Assembly (NCBI GenBank): GCA_016713175.1
Contig: JADJPQ010000026.1
Coordinates: 1-64,000 of the forward strand
Source of the DNA: Planctomycetota bacterium
Lineage (GTDB): Bacteria > Planctomycetota > UBA1135 > UBA2386
Length of the DNA stretch: 64,000 bases
Direction: 5' to 3'
Below are positions 1-8,983 of this stretch, one piece after another. Position 1 is the first letter of the stretch, and each line of letters begins with the position of its first letter. Made by a program: the position numbers and the translations under genes. The notes below the pieces were generated by a model, which was given only the letters and a program-made list of their open reading frames with translations, made no database searches and was not told where the DNA came from.

Positions 1-28
1 TCTCCTGCACGAAAGCCGAGACGTCCAT
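1..28 (-). CDS. Start of the next gene in the pilus-like operon (partial)
   Basis: Only the first nine codons are in the window, reading MDVSAFVQE and running off the left edge. The ATG shares one base with the TGA stop of the upstream PilM-like gene (TGATG), which is a translational-coupling arrangement. From position alone it could be a PilO-like or other pilus-assembly component. Too little is visible to identify it. Confidence 0.5.
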
Positions 29-1635
29 CAGCTGCCCTCCTGCAAGGCGATCTCGAACGTGAACTTGACGCGGCTCTCGCTGCTGTTGTCGGGAATGTAG
101 TTCAATTTCATGCCCTGCTTGTCGAGTTCGGCGCGCAGCTTCGTCGCGTAGTCGCCGAGCACCGAGCCGACGTCCTCGCCGGACAGTTCCTTGCCGAAAC
201 CGTTGACCAGCAGCACCGGCTTCCTGGCGTTGTTGGCGCCCTTCTGCTGCAACTCCACCTTGGTCAGCCAGACCTGCGGCGGCACGTGCGTGGTGACCGC
301 CCGCAGCGCGCGCAGCGAACCGTGCAGCGGCGCGGCGTGCCCGGACAGATGCTCGACGATCGCGCGATCGATCTTGTTGGCCTCGATCCGCGCCACCGCG
401 TCCTGATGCGTGCCTTCCGCCAGGCTCTTCTGCCGTTGCACCGCGGCCAACGCCTTGCCGGCGTCCTCCATGCCGGACATCCCCTGCGTGGCGGCGACCG
501 CCAGCAGGCCTGTGCCGATGGCGCCGGCGGCGATGTTCCAGACCGTCCGTTCGGCGAAGCGCTTCTTCTTCCGGACGGCCTCCGGCAGGATCTCCAGCGA
601 ATACAACGAATCGTCGCAGCGCGACACCGCCAGACCGAGCGCGATCACCGCTTCGCTGCGCATCGCCGCCAGCTGTTCCTGGTCCTCGGGCGGCAGCCCG
701 CTCAGATCCAGGTTGGCGAACGGATCGTAGATCTCGACCGGACAGCGCAACGCCTCTCGCAGCAGGCCGCGCAGGCCCTTCAGCCGCGCGCTACCGCCGG
801 CCAGCAGGACCTTGTCGAGCCGCAGGTCGGCGATCTTGGTCTGCGCCTTGCAGAACGCCAGGGAACTCTGGATCGCCGCAACGATCGCGTTGGCGGCACC
901 ACCCGCCGCCAGCGTGACCTTCTCGGCCTGTCCGGAGGCGAACCGGCCGCGACTCTGCGGGTCGAGGTCGAGCAGGTCGCGCTTGAGCGTCTCGGCCTTG
1001 CGTTCACTGACATTGAACGCAGCGGCGATCGCATCGTCGAGCACCTTGCCGCCGCCCGACAGATTGCGCGCGAACAACAGGTCCTGGCCGCGCACCAGCG
1101 CGATGTCGATCGTTTCGTGACCGACGTTGGCCAGACACACCACCGCGTCATCCTCGGCCGGCCCGCACTTCAACCAGGCGTTGTAGAGCGCGACGCAGTT
1201 GGGAATGAACGCATCGATCGACCCGCCGGCACCACCGAGCAGATCCTGCTGTCGGGCCAGGGCGTCGTCCTTGGCAAGTGCCAGCAGCACGGTATCCACG
1301 CCGGCTTCCGGATCGGCCGGCGGCAACAGGTTGTAGTCGGCCGACAGCGCGCCGCCCGACTGTTGCGCGAGATCCTGGATCTCGAGATCCATCAGGTTCT
1401 TCAACTGCCAATCCGGCGTCGGCGGCACCTGGCTGTAGCGCAGGTTCATGTCGCGGCCCGACAGGCCACAGACCGCGCCCTTCAACCCGATGCCGGCAGC
1501 ACGCAGCGGGCCGACGCCTTCGCCGGCCGGAGTGCACCCAAAGCGCGTCACCGCCAACCCGGTCTTGCCGACCTGCACGCCGATCGCCTTGATGCTGTGG
1601 CTGCCGACGTCGATCGCGATTGCCTTGCCCGCCAT
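28..1635 (-). CDS. pilM: PilM-PilN-like fusion, type IV pilus/secretion assembly protein
   Basis: A 535-residue protein. The N-terminal part is an actin-like ATPase of the PilM family: the first phosphate loop AIDVGSHSIKA lies at the start, followed by LANVGHETIDIALV and the adenosine motif LLAGGSARLKGL. After a basic stretch (KKKRF) comes a membrane segment, IAAGAIGTGLLAVAA, then a PilN-like periplasmic part with LRALRAVTTHVPPQVWLTKV. In most bacteria PilM and PilN are separate and form the inner-membrane platform of type IV pili; here they appear fused. The start at 1635 is preceded by GGGAGGGAAGTGAC, a clear ribosome site, so an upstream in-frame extension is unlikely. It follows the FHA gene with one base between the FHA stop codon and its own ATG, and overlaps the next gene. 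Confidence 0.8.
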   Translation of the reverse strand: MAGKAIAIDVGSHSIKAIGVQVGKTGLAVTRFGCTPAGEGVGPLRAAGIGLKGAVCGLSGRDMNLRYSQVPPTPDWQLKNLMDLEIQDLAQQSGGALSADYNLLPPADPEAGVDTVLLALAKDDALARQQDLLGGAGGSIDAFIPNCVALYNAWLKCGPAEDDAVVCLANVGHETIDIALVRGQDLLFARNLSGGGKVLDDAIAAAFNVSERKAETLKRDLLDLDPQSRGRFASGQAEKVTLAAGGAANAIVAAIQSSLAFCKAQTKIADLRLDKVLLAGGSARLKGLRGLLREALRCPVEIYDPFANLDLSGLPPEDQEQLAAMRSEAVIALGLAVSRCDDSLYSLEILPEAVRKKKRFAERTVWNIAAGAIGTGLLAVAATQGMSGMEDAGKALAAVQRQKSLAEGTHQDAVARIEANKIDRAIVEHLSGHAAPLHGSLRALRAVTTHVPPQVWLTKVELQQKGANNARKPVLLVNGFGKELSGEDVGSVLGDYATKLRAELDKQGMKLNYIPDNSSESRVKFTFEIALQEGS

Positions 1636-1636
1636 G

Positions 1637-3610
1637 TCACTTCCCTCCCTGCTGGGCGCCGAGTCGACGCGCGGCGTAATCGCGGACCATCGCCGCGAGC
1701 CCGGCCTGCGAACTCTGTTCGAACGCGGCGGCCATCTTGTCCAACTGCGCGCGGATCTCGTCGCTGCGCTGCCCATCGATCGCGGCCAGTTGCTCGCTCG
1801 CCGACTGCCGCAGCGACGTCACCATCGCCTTGTCCTCGAGCCCGTCTTCGCCGTAAGTGACGACCAACTCACCGATGCCGGCGACGACCCGCTCGAACCC
1901 ACCGCGGGTCCGGAAGAACATCGCCTCGTCGAGATCCTGCGACAGCCGCCGCAACCGTTCCGCCGCCGCGGCCTGCAGTTCGCCGCGCAGACCGCTGGCA
2001 CCGGCCAGCACTTCGGAATCGTGCGGCACGGTCGCGTGCAGCCTGGCGATCACCGCCAGCGCCTCGCCCGGCCGCGCCGCCTGGGCCGCACGCTGCGCTT
2101 CCTCGAGCAGGTCGCGCGCGGCCTGCCGTTCGGCCTTGAACCCGGTGGTCAACTCGCAACTGGCGCCCGTGAGCTGCAACCGATAGCGCCCGCCGCCGAC
2201 CCTGCCGATGCACGCGGTCGGCGCGGGCAGCGTGCACAGACAGCGGGTGCCACCCTCGCCGAGCAGCGCCTGCGCGGCGGTGAACGCACCCGTCGACGGT
2301 GACGCTGCGAAACCGGCGTCCTGGCGCGTCAGCAGCGAGCCCGCGGATTCTGCCGGGAACACCAGCACGAAGCCGTCGACCCCGGTCACCTGCAACTGGA
2401 ACGACTTCGTCGTCGGCGTCGCCGTCACCGACGCGCCGAGGTCCGACAAGGCGAGCAACCCGGCATCCGCCAACGCCTGCTGGGCCGGCGTCGGCGCCGG
2501 CTCGACGGCGAGCAACGTCACCGGTTGTTCGGGGTCGGTCGACCGGATCGCCAGCGCGGCGGCGTTGCCGAGCAGCGTCTGGCTCGACTCCTCGAGCGTG
2601 TGCTGCACCGGCTTGCCGTCACCGCCATCGACCAGCGCCACATCGTCGACCAGCGCCACGGCGCCATCGGCGGACAACAGCGCCACCAGTTCGACGGTGC
2701 AGCGATCGCAACCCGGCGGCACGACGACCTGGGCTTGCACCCGCGTCCACCCGTCGGCCGCCTGCAGCCGGGTGCCACTGCGAAACCGGAACGGACTGTT
2801 CTCGGCGCTCGGGAACGCGACGACGCGCACCGCCACCTGCGCCTGGCCTTCGGTCCGCACCTGCGCCGCAATCGTCAACGCGCGACCCGCCATCACCTGG
2901 ATCGGGTCCTTGCTGATCGCGACGGCAAAGTCCGGTGCCGTGCCGCTCTGGCGCGTGGCGCGCGACGCCGCCAGCGAACCGCTGCCCGAATGCGCCCGCC
3001 CATCGGTCGCGAAACCGCTACCGGCGAACTGCAGGTTCCAGCCGGCATCCGACTCGCAGGCGCCGGTCTCGCCGGCAAGCTTGTTGCCCGCGACCGTCTG
3101 CGGCGCCGTCGGCCCCTGGTTGGCGACCACGCCACCTTCCCCACCCGCGCCGGCCTTGCCCTGTTGCCAGAACAGGTAGCCAGCGACGCCCAGCGCCACG
3201 ACCAGCAGACCGGCCAGCAGGCCGACCGAACGCCCGCCGCGCGCCGCGCGCAGCCGCGACGCATCGAGCGTCTTGACCTGCAGCGCCGGATCGAGTCCCG
3301 CCGCCGGCGCCGTCTCGCCTTCGGCCCGGAACCGGACGCGCAGCCGGCCGATCACGAACGTGTCGCCCGGCGTCAACACCAGTTCGGTCACCTTGCGGTC
3401 GTCGAGGAACGTGCCGTTGGTCGACCCGAGGTCGCGCAGCACGAAACGATCGCCTTCGGGAACGATCTCGGCGTGCACACCGGAGGTCTTCTCGTCGGCC
3501 AGAACGATGTCATTTCCCGGCTTGCGGCCGAAGCGCAGTGCGCGATCGGCGATGGGAACGACTTCGCCTGCGCGATCCCCGTCGAGGATCTCGAGGACGT
3601 ATTGGGCCAT
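1637..3610 (-). CDS. FHA-domain membrane protein with jelly-roll-like and helical regions
   Basis: 657 residues. Residues 20-95 form a forkhead-associated domain (phosphothreonine reader) with the family signatures RFGRKPGND, SGVHAEI and LRDLGSTNGTFLD. A single membrane segment follows at about 129-148. Residues about 200-330 look like a carbohydrate-binding or jelly-roll fold, including VDDVALVDGG. The C-terminal 170 residues are Ala/Arg/Glu-rich and probably helical. It is first in the operon with the PilM-PilN-like gene, so it probably couples Ser/Thr phosphorylation to assembly of the pilus-like machine; that role is inferred from position. The start is the only ATG ahead of the FHA strand MAQYVLEIL. 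Confidence 0.75.
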   Translation of the reverse strand: MAQYVLEILDGDRAGEVVPIADRALRFGRKPGNDIVLADEKTSGVHAEIVPEGDRFVLRDLGSTNGTFLDDRKVTELVLTPGDTFVIGRLRVRFRAEGETAPAAGLDPALQVKTLDASRLRAARGGRSVGLLAGLLVVALGVAGYLFWQQGKAGAGGEGGVVANQGPTAPQTVAGNKLAGETGACESDAGWNLQFAGSGFATDGRAHSGSGSLAASRATRQSGTAPDFAVAISKDPIQVMAGRALTIAAQVRTEGQAQVAVRVVAFPSAENSPFRFRSGTRLQAADGWTRVQAQVVVPPGCDRCTVELVALLSADGAVALVDDVALVDGGDGKPVQHTLEESSQTLLGNAAALAIRSTDPEQPVTLLAVEPAPTPAQQALADAGLLALSDLGASVTATPTTKSFQLQVTGVDGFVLVFPAESAGSLLTRQDAGFAASPSTGAFTAAQALLGEGGTRCLCTLPAPTACIGRVGGGRYRLQLTGASCELTTGFKAERQAARDLLEEAQRAAQAARPGEALAVIARLHATVPHDSEVLAGASGLRGELQAAAAERLRRLSQDLDEAMFFRTRGGFERVVAGIGELVVTYGEDGLEDKAMVTSLRQSASEQLAAIDGQRSDEIRAQLDKMAAAFEQSSQAGLAAMVRDYAARRLGAQQGGK

Positions 3611-3911
3611 GCTGTGTCAGGGGTGCGATCGAGGGGCCGATCGCGAGGGAGAATGGGGCCGGCACACCCACGCCGCAACCGCCACGACGGACCCGGACAC
3701 CAGGCTTCCAGAGCGGCTGGCAGCGACCAGCCGACGCCCAGGGGCAGGCCCTGGACCCGCGCGCGCAGCAACGGCGCACGAACTAGAGAGCCGGCGGCCA
3801 GGGGTAACGTCAGTCTGACGGCCCCGAACGCAGGTCCGGACAAGCTAACGGGGATCAGCCCGGAGTCAAACGCGTGGTAGCGACCCGGCACAGATGTACA
3901 ACCGCCTGCCG
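3611..3911. other. Divergent intergenic region
   Basis: This 301-base spacer separates the divergent FHA gene and rsmE, so it must hold both promoters. I see no convincing -35/-10 pair, repeat or RNA gene in it. Confidence 0.4.
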
Positions 3912-4592
3912 ATGGCGCGTCGCTACCTGACCGATCCACTGCCGACCCCCGGTTCTTCCCGTCTGCCGGACGACGTTGCCCACCACGTCGGCTCGGTCCT
4001 GCGGCTGCGTCCCGGAGACGGCATCGTGCTGTTCGATGGCCGCGGCAACCAGTGCGCCGCCGAACTCACCGCCGTCAGGCGGGCGCAGGTCGACGTCCAG
4101 ATCGGCCCCACGGTGACCGTGCCTCCACCACCCCGCCGACTGCACCTGGCCTTCGCCCCGCCCCGCTGGCAGCGGGCCGAATGGCTGTTCGAGCACGGCA
4201 CCGAACTCGGCGTCATGGTGTTCCACCCGCTGTGGACCGAACGGACCCGGCCGCAGGGCGAACGCGCCGACCGCTGGCGCAAACTGACGGTCGCCGCCGC
4301 CGGGCAGTGCGACCGGGCATGGTTGCCGGAAGTCACCGAACTGCGCTCGCTGGCGGAGTTCCTGGTGGATCCGACCCTGCCCGCGATCCGGTTCGTCGGG
4401 GTTGGCGGCGCCGCTCGGCCCGACCCCCGCGGTGCGCCCGAGTGCGTGCTGCTGGTCGGCCCCGAAGGCGGCCTGACCCCCGCGGAACTCGCGGCCGCGC
4501 AGTCGGCGGGGTTCGTGCCCTGCGGCCTCGGTCCCCACGTGTTGCGGACCGAAACGGCGGCGCTGGTCGGCGCGGCGCTGCTTCTGGTGTAG
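3912..4592 (+). CDS. rsmE: 16S rRNA m3U1498 methyltransferase RsmE
   Basis: SPOUT-family methyltransferase that methylates U1498 of 16S rRNA using S-adenosylmethionine. It shows the family's C-terminal knot signatures LLVGPEGGLTPAE and GLGPHVLRTETAAL, and the central EWLFEHGTELGV region. The length of about 226 residues is normal to slightly short. I chose ATG 3912 (MARRYL) because RsmE proteins begin with a similar short basic start; an upstream in-frame ATG at 3894 would add six residues. It converges on radC with four bases between them. Confidence 0.92.
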   Translation: MARRYLTDPLPTPGSSRLPDDVAHHVGSVLRLRPGDGIVLFDGRGNQCAAELTAVRRAQVDVQIGPTVTVPPPPRRLHLAFAPPRWQRAEWLFEHGTELGVMVFHPLWTERTRPQGERADRWRKLTVAAAGQCDRAWLPEVTELRSLAEFLVDPTLPAIRFVGVGGAARPDPRGAPECVLLVGPEGGLTPAELAAAQSAGFVPCGLGPHVLRTETAALVGAALLLV

Positions 4593-4596
4593 CCGT

Positions 4597-5292
4597 TCAG
4601 TGCAACGCGAAGAACTTCTCGTCGGCGAACGAATAGAACCGGTCGCTGCCGACGACGACGTGGTCCAGCAGTTCGATGCCCACCAGGTCCCCCGCCTGCC
4701 GCAGCCGGGTCGTCAGCATCCGGTCGGCGGTGCTCGGCGTCGCATCGCCACTGGGATGATTGTGCGCCACCACCACCGCCGCCGCGCCGCCACGCAGCGC
4801 CGACGCGAACACTTCGCGCGGATGCGCCGCGGTCTCGCTCAGCGAGCCGATGCTGATCGTCTGCAGCGCCAGCACCCGGTGCCGGACGTCGAGCAGGATC
4901 GAGAAGAAGCTCTCGGCCCGGGCCCCCCGCACGGTCTCCAGGACCACACGGGCGACGTCGGCCGGACTCTCGATCCGGACGCCAGGCAGCAGCCGCGCTT
5001 CGCCGAGCCGACGGGCCAACCCGAACGCCGCCGCGATCGCCGCTGCGCGCACCGGGCCCACACCGGGCACCAGCGCCAGTTCGCCGGCGTGCGCATCGGC
5101 GAGGCCCGGGAGGCCCCCGAACTGCCGCAGCAGCCGCAGCGCCAGCTGTTCGACCGGTTCGCCCTTGCGGCCGGTACGGAGGATCAGCGCCAGGGCCTCG
5201 GCGTCCGACAGGCGGCGTTCGCCGAGTTGGAAGATGCGCTCGCGCGGGCCATGACGCTGCGGCCGGCCGAGCAGGACGATCGGATGGTTCAT
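4597..5292 (-). CDS. radC: RadC family protein (JAB/MPN domain)
   Basis: About 231 residues. An N-terminal helix-hairpin-helix region contains LVPGVGPVRAAAI, and the C-terminal JAB metalloprotease-like domain carries the zinc motif HNHPSGDATPS. RadC proteins are widespread and linked to DNA metabolism, but their biochemical activity is unsettled. The start at 5292 (MNHPIVLLG) has AGAGGA upstream; an in-frame ATG 66 bases earlier lacks homology to the family. It is convergent with rsmE and lies just downstream of the sulfatase. Confidence 0.92.
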   Translation of the reverse strand: MNHPIVLLGRPQRHGPRERIFQLGERRLSDAEALALILRTGRKGEPVEQLALRLLRQFGGLPGLADAHAGELALVPGVGPVRAAAIAAAFGLARRLGEARLLPGVRIESPADVARVVLETVRGARAESFFSILLDVRHRVLALQTISIGSLSETAAHPREVFASALRGGAAAVVVAHNHPSGDATPSTADRMLTTRLRQAGDLVGIELLDHVVVGSDRFYSFADEKFFALH

Positions 5293-5344
5293 CGTCCTCT
5301 CTGTGCACCGGGTACGCCGCCGGTTGCACGCAAACGCAGAACTT

Positions 5345-6790
5345 TCAGCGCGGCGCAACTGTCGGCGGCACGAAGCCCTCGGCGTCGCCGAGTTCGGCGC
5401 GCAGGCGTGCCAGTTCGCGTTCGAGTTCCTGCCGGATGCCGGCGTGCGCCGGATCGGCCGCCAGATTGTGGAGTTCGTGCGGGTCGGTGCGCAGGTCGAA
5501 CAATTCCCATGCCTGCAGGCTCGGGAACCAGATCAGCTTGTGCGACGCGGTCCGGACGCCCCAATGCGCCGGCACGTCGTGCGTCGCCATGTGTTCGTAG
5601 TAGCGATAGTAGATCGCGGTCCGATCGACGAACGGCTGACCCAGCAGTGCCGGCAGCAGGTTGCGGCCCTGCACCGCGGCCGGCGTCGGGATCCCCGCGG
5701 CGGCCAGCAGCGTCGGCGTCAGGTCGACGTTCAGCGCCATCGCCGCCGGCGTGCTGCCCGGCGCGATCTTGCCGGGCCAGCGGACCAGCATCGGCACACG
5801 CAGCGATTCCTCGTACATGAAGCGCTTGTCGTAGAAGCCGTGGTCGCCGAGGAAGAAGCCGTTGTCGCTGGTGTAGAGCACGATCGTGTCGTCGGCGAGA
5901 CCCGCGGCGTCCAGCCAGTCGCACAGCCGGCCGATGTTCTCGTCCATCGAGCGCACGCAGGCCAGGTAGTCCTGGATGTAGCGCTGGTAGTACCAGCGCG
6001 TCAGGTCGTCGCCCGTCAGACCGGCCGGCGGTTCACCCTTCACGTCGGTCTTGGTCAGGTGCCGGGCCACCGTCATCGTCGTGTTGCGGCTGGCGTCGGA
6101 TCGCGTCTGCCAGTCGTCGAACAGCGTCGGCGGTTCGGGGAACTTCCGGGCCCGGTACTCGGCGGCCAGCCCCTCGGGCGGCACCCAGGCGCGATGCGGG
6201 GCCTTGTGGCCCAGGAACAGGAAGAACGGCTGGTCCGGCGAGCGGGTGCGCAGCCATTCGATCGCGTGGTCGGTGATCTTGTCGGTCGCGTAGCCGGGTT
6301 CAGTCGTGCGACCGCCGGGCCCCATGAACACCGGATCGACGTAGCGGCCCTGGCCTGGCAGCACGTGCCAATGATCGAAGCCGGTCGGATCGGTGCCGAG
6401 GTGCCACTTGCCGATCGCGGCGGTGGCGTAGCCGTTCTGCTGCAGTTCCTTCGCCACGTGCCACTGGCTGCCGTCGAACTTCTCCTCGTTCTGCCGGAAG
6501 CCGTTCACGTGCGAATACTTGCCGGTCAGGATGCAGGCGCGCGACGGGCCGCACAGAGCGTTGGTGACGAACGCATTGGTCAGCCGGGCGCCCTGGCCAG
6601 CCAGCCGGTCGAGCGCCGGCGTGGTGTCGAGCTTGCCGCCATGGCAGGACATGGCGTGCGCGGCGTGATCGTCGCTGACGATCAGGATGATGTTGGGGCG
6701 GCGCTTGTTGGCCGCCGACGCCGCGCAGGCGGCGAACAGCAGCGCGAGCGGGGCCAGCAACAGGAACGAACGGCGGGCGCATGCGGGCAT
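5345..6790 (-). CDS. Secreted arylsulfatase-type sulfatase
   Basis: 481 residues of the formylglycine sulfatase family. The N-terminus is a hydrophobic export signal (SFLLLAPLALLFAACAAS); FAAC could be a weak lipobox. The metal-binding start IILIVSDDHAAH is followed by the active-site motif CGPSRACILTGKYSH, whose Cys is expected to be converted to formylglycine. GKWHLG and SDNGFFLGDHG are further family signatures. It probably removes sulfate from an extracellular polysaccharide or sulfated small molecule; the substrate cannot be read from sequence. A formylglycine-generating-enzyme relic lies far away at about 51 kb, so maturation must rely on another enzyme. Confidence 0.92.
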   Translation of the reverse strand: MPACARRSFLLLAPLALLFAACAASAANKRRPNIILIVSDDHAAHAMSCHGGKLDTTPALDRLAGQGARLTNAFVTNALCGPSRACILTGKYSHVNGFRQNEEKFDGSQWHVAKELQQNGYATAAIGKWHLGTDPTGFDHWHVLPGQGRYVDPVFMGPGGRTTEPGYATDKITDHAIEWLRTRSPDQPFFLFLGHKAPHRAWVPPEGLAAEYRARKFPEPPTLFDDWQTRSDASRNTTMTVARHLTKTDVKGEPPAGLTGDDLTRWYYQRYIQDYLACVRSMDENIGRLCDWLDAAGLADDTIVLYTSDNGFFLGDHGFYDKRFMYEESLRVPMLVRWPGKIAPGSTPAAMALNVDLTPTLLAAAGIPTPAAVQGRNLLPALLGQPFVDRTAIYYRYYEHMATHDVPAHWGVRTASHKLIWFPSLQAWELFDLRTDPHELHNLAADPAHAGIRQELERELARLRAELGDAEGFVPPTVAPR

Positions 6791-6843
6791 GGTGCCGGCA
6801 CGGTAACGCGACGCTGGGCGCGCCGCCGCAGCCGTTGCGGGTC

Positions 6844-8830
6844 CTAGTAGATGATGCCGGAGATCGTCGGCGAGAACCGCAGACTCGGCCACGACACCGC
6901 CTGCGTCGTCACCTGCAGGCACGGCGGGATCCCGATCACCGGCAGCGCCAGGCTCATCGTCGAATTCCCGACCGCATTCGCCGACGTCGACAGCAGCACG
7001 CTGGCCGACGGATCCAAACCACAGGCAGTTGCCCGGCGCGAAGCACGGGCCGGGCCCTGGGCCGAAGAGGGTCGCGAACAACGCCACCAGCTCACCGGGC
7101 ACCGAGCCGGACGTGTTCCACACCACCGTCGTGCCACGGACCAGCGGCGTCTGCGTCATCCGCAGATCGCAGTCGCTCGGCGCGCCGCTGACGATCCGCA
7201 GCACCGCGTAGTCGACCCGCGTGTCGTCCTGCACGTAGAAATCCAGGCACCGGATGCAGTTCAAGTGCGCAATCAAGCTGGTGCCGCCCGGCAGGTTGGC
7301 CAGATCGAAACGCAGCGTCTGGTTGCCACCGGCCGGCCACGCGTAGTTGGTCTGCGGCAATGCGGCCAGCGCGCGGCTCCACAAGAACGTCGACGAGGCC
7401 GGATCGAAGCCGATCGCCAGCCCATCGTTGGTCGCGCCAGCCAGCGTGCTCGCCCACAACCGGATCTCCAGCGTCGCCGAAATGACGTTCCCCGGCAGTT
7501 GCGTGAAGCTGTGGATGAAGTGTTCGTTCAGCACCTGCTGGTCGAAGTCGGGTTCGCGCGGCGAACCGATCGTCGCCGACCAGGCCAGGATCGGCGGGCA
7601 CGGGCAGCTCGGTTCGGGCCACACCGGGCTGCTCGGATTCGCCTGGTCGTTGATGCCACCGTAGTACTCGTGGCAGCAGATCTGGCAGACGTTGCGCAGC
7701 ACGGACAGGCTCGGGGTCATGTCATTGCCGGTCGCGACATCGGCGGTGCCGTCGTTGGTGAAGTCGTCGGTGCACAGTCGCGGCTGTCCGCCGATGCCGG
7801 TGGTCGCCGAGAACACCGGGGGCGCGAACGCCAGGCCACCGAGATACCGCGCCACGCCGACCTGCGCCGGCGCGCCGTTCTGGATCACCAGGATGTCGGC
7901 GTCGCCATCGCAGTCGACGTCGCCAGCGGCCACGTCGTAGGTGAGCCCAGGCCCGCCGATCAGCTGGAAGGCGTGCACGAAGTTGACGATCGGACCGCTC
8001 GGCGGATTGCCCCACAGCACCGACACGTTCGGACTGCCGCGCGTACCGGCGATGACGTCGTCGAAGCCATTGCAGTCGAAGTCGGCGACCGCCAGCGTCT
8101 CCGGCCGCAGCACCATGTTGGGCAGGCCGAAGTTCTGCGCCGCAGCGAACGCTGGCGTGCCGGGCACGCCGGTGTTGACCAGGGCCGACACCGAACTGCT
8201 GGCCTGGTTGGCGACGGCGAGATCCTGGATGTGATCGCCGTTGAAGTCGCCGTGCACGATGTCGCGCGGGAAGCGCCCGACCGGCCAATTGACGCCCCAG
8301 GTCGCAAACGCCATCGGCCCGGTCTGCCGCAGCAGGAACACCGTGCCCGAACCGAGCGGATCCTCGCAGGCGACCGCGATGTCCTCGCGGCCATCGCGAT
8401 CGGCATCGACGATCGTGCACGCGCGCGGGATCCAGCCGGGGAACGTGTAGGTCTGCAACACGCCGGCCGGCTGGAAGCGCACGTGCACCGCGCCGGCACC
8501 ACCTTCGTCGGCAACCGCGACGTCGGCCTCGGCGTTGGCCTCGAGCCGACCGGTCGCCAGATGGCGCGGCCTGGCACCGGCCGGCAACGGCACGACCAGC
8601 GTCGGCCCGGCCGACAGCGTGCCGACCGGCGCGTTGGTGTAGAACAGCAACTGCGCGGCGACGTTGTGCGCGGCGACCAGATCGCGATCGCCGTCGGCAT
8701 CGAAGTCGCCGGCGGCGACGTCGGTCGGCGTCGACGGCGCGCCCGGCACGACATGGGGCGTCGGCGCGCTGAATTGGGCCAGCAGGGTGCCGCTGCAGGC
8801 GGCGAGAAGTGCGATCCGGATGGGGAGCAT
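6844..8830 (-). pseudogene. Secreted FG-GAP/VCBS-repeat protein, frameshifted near the C-terminus
   Basis: Starts with a signal peptide (MLPIRIALLAACSGTLLAQ) behind AGGAACGCC. Six or more FG-GAP calcium-loop repeats follow, e.g. DFDADGDRDLV, DFNGDHIQDLAV and DVDCDGDADILV, predicting an integrin-like beta-propeller. A second region contains the Cys-rich CCHEYYGG and SCPCPP. The frame breaks at the run of three T (plus-strand AAA 7016-7018). Dropping one T restores CLWLDPSASVLLSTSANAVG and an ending SGIIY, which is the end of the shared C-terminal domain of this genome. Corrected length is about 661 residues. I regard this as a likely sequencing or assembly indel rather than true decay. Without the correction the frame reads straight on into the sulfatase. 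Confidence 0.75.
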
Positions 8831-8983
8831 GGCGTTCCTGGCAGGGGGCCTTGGCGGGTCGACCATACCGGGAAGGGCCGACTCGTGCCGACCGCACGCA
8901 GATTGCGACGACCGATCCGGTGCGCGCCGCCGCCGGGCCGCTGCTGGCCACCGCCCCCGGTGGCTGGCACGATGCCGGCGACG

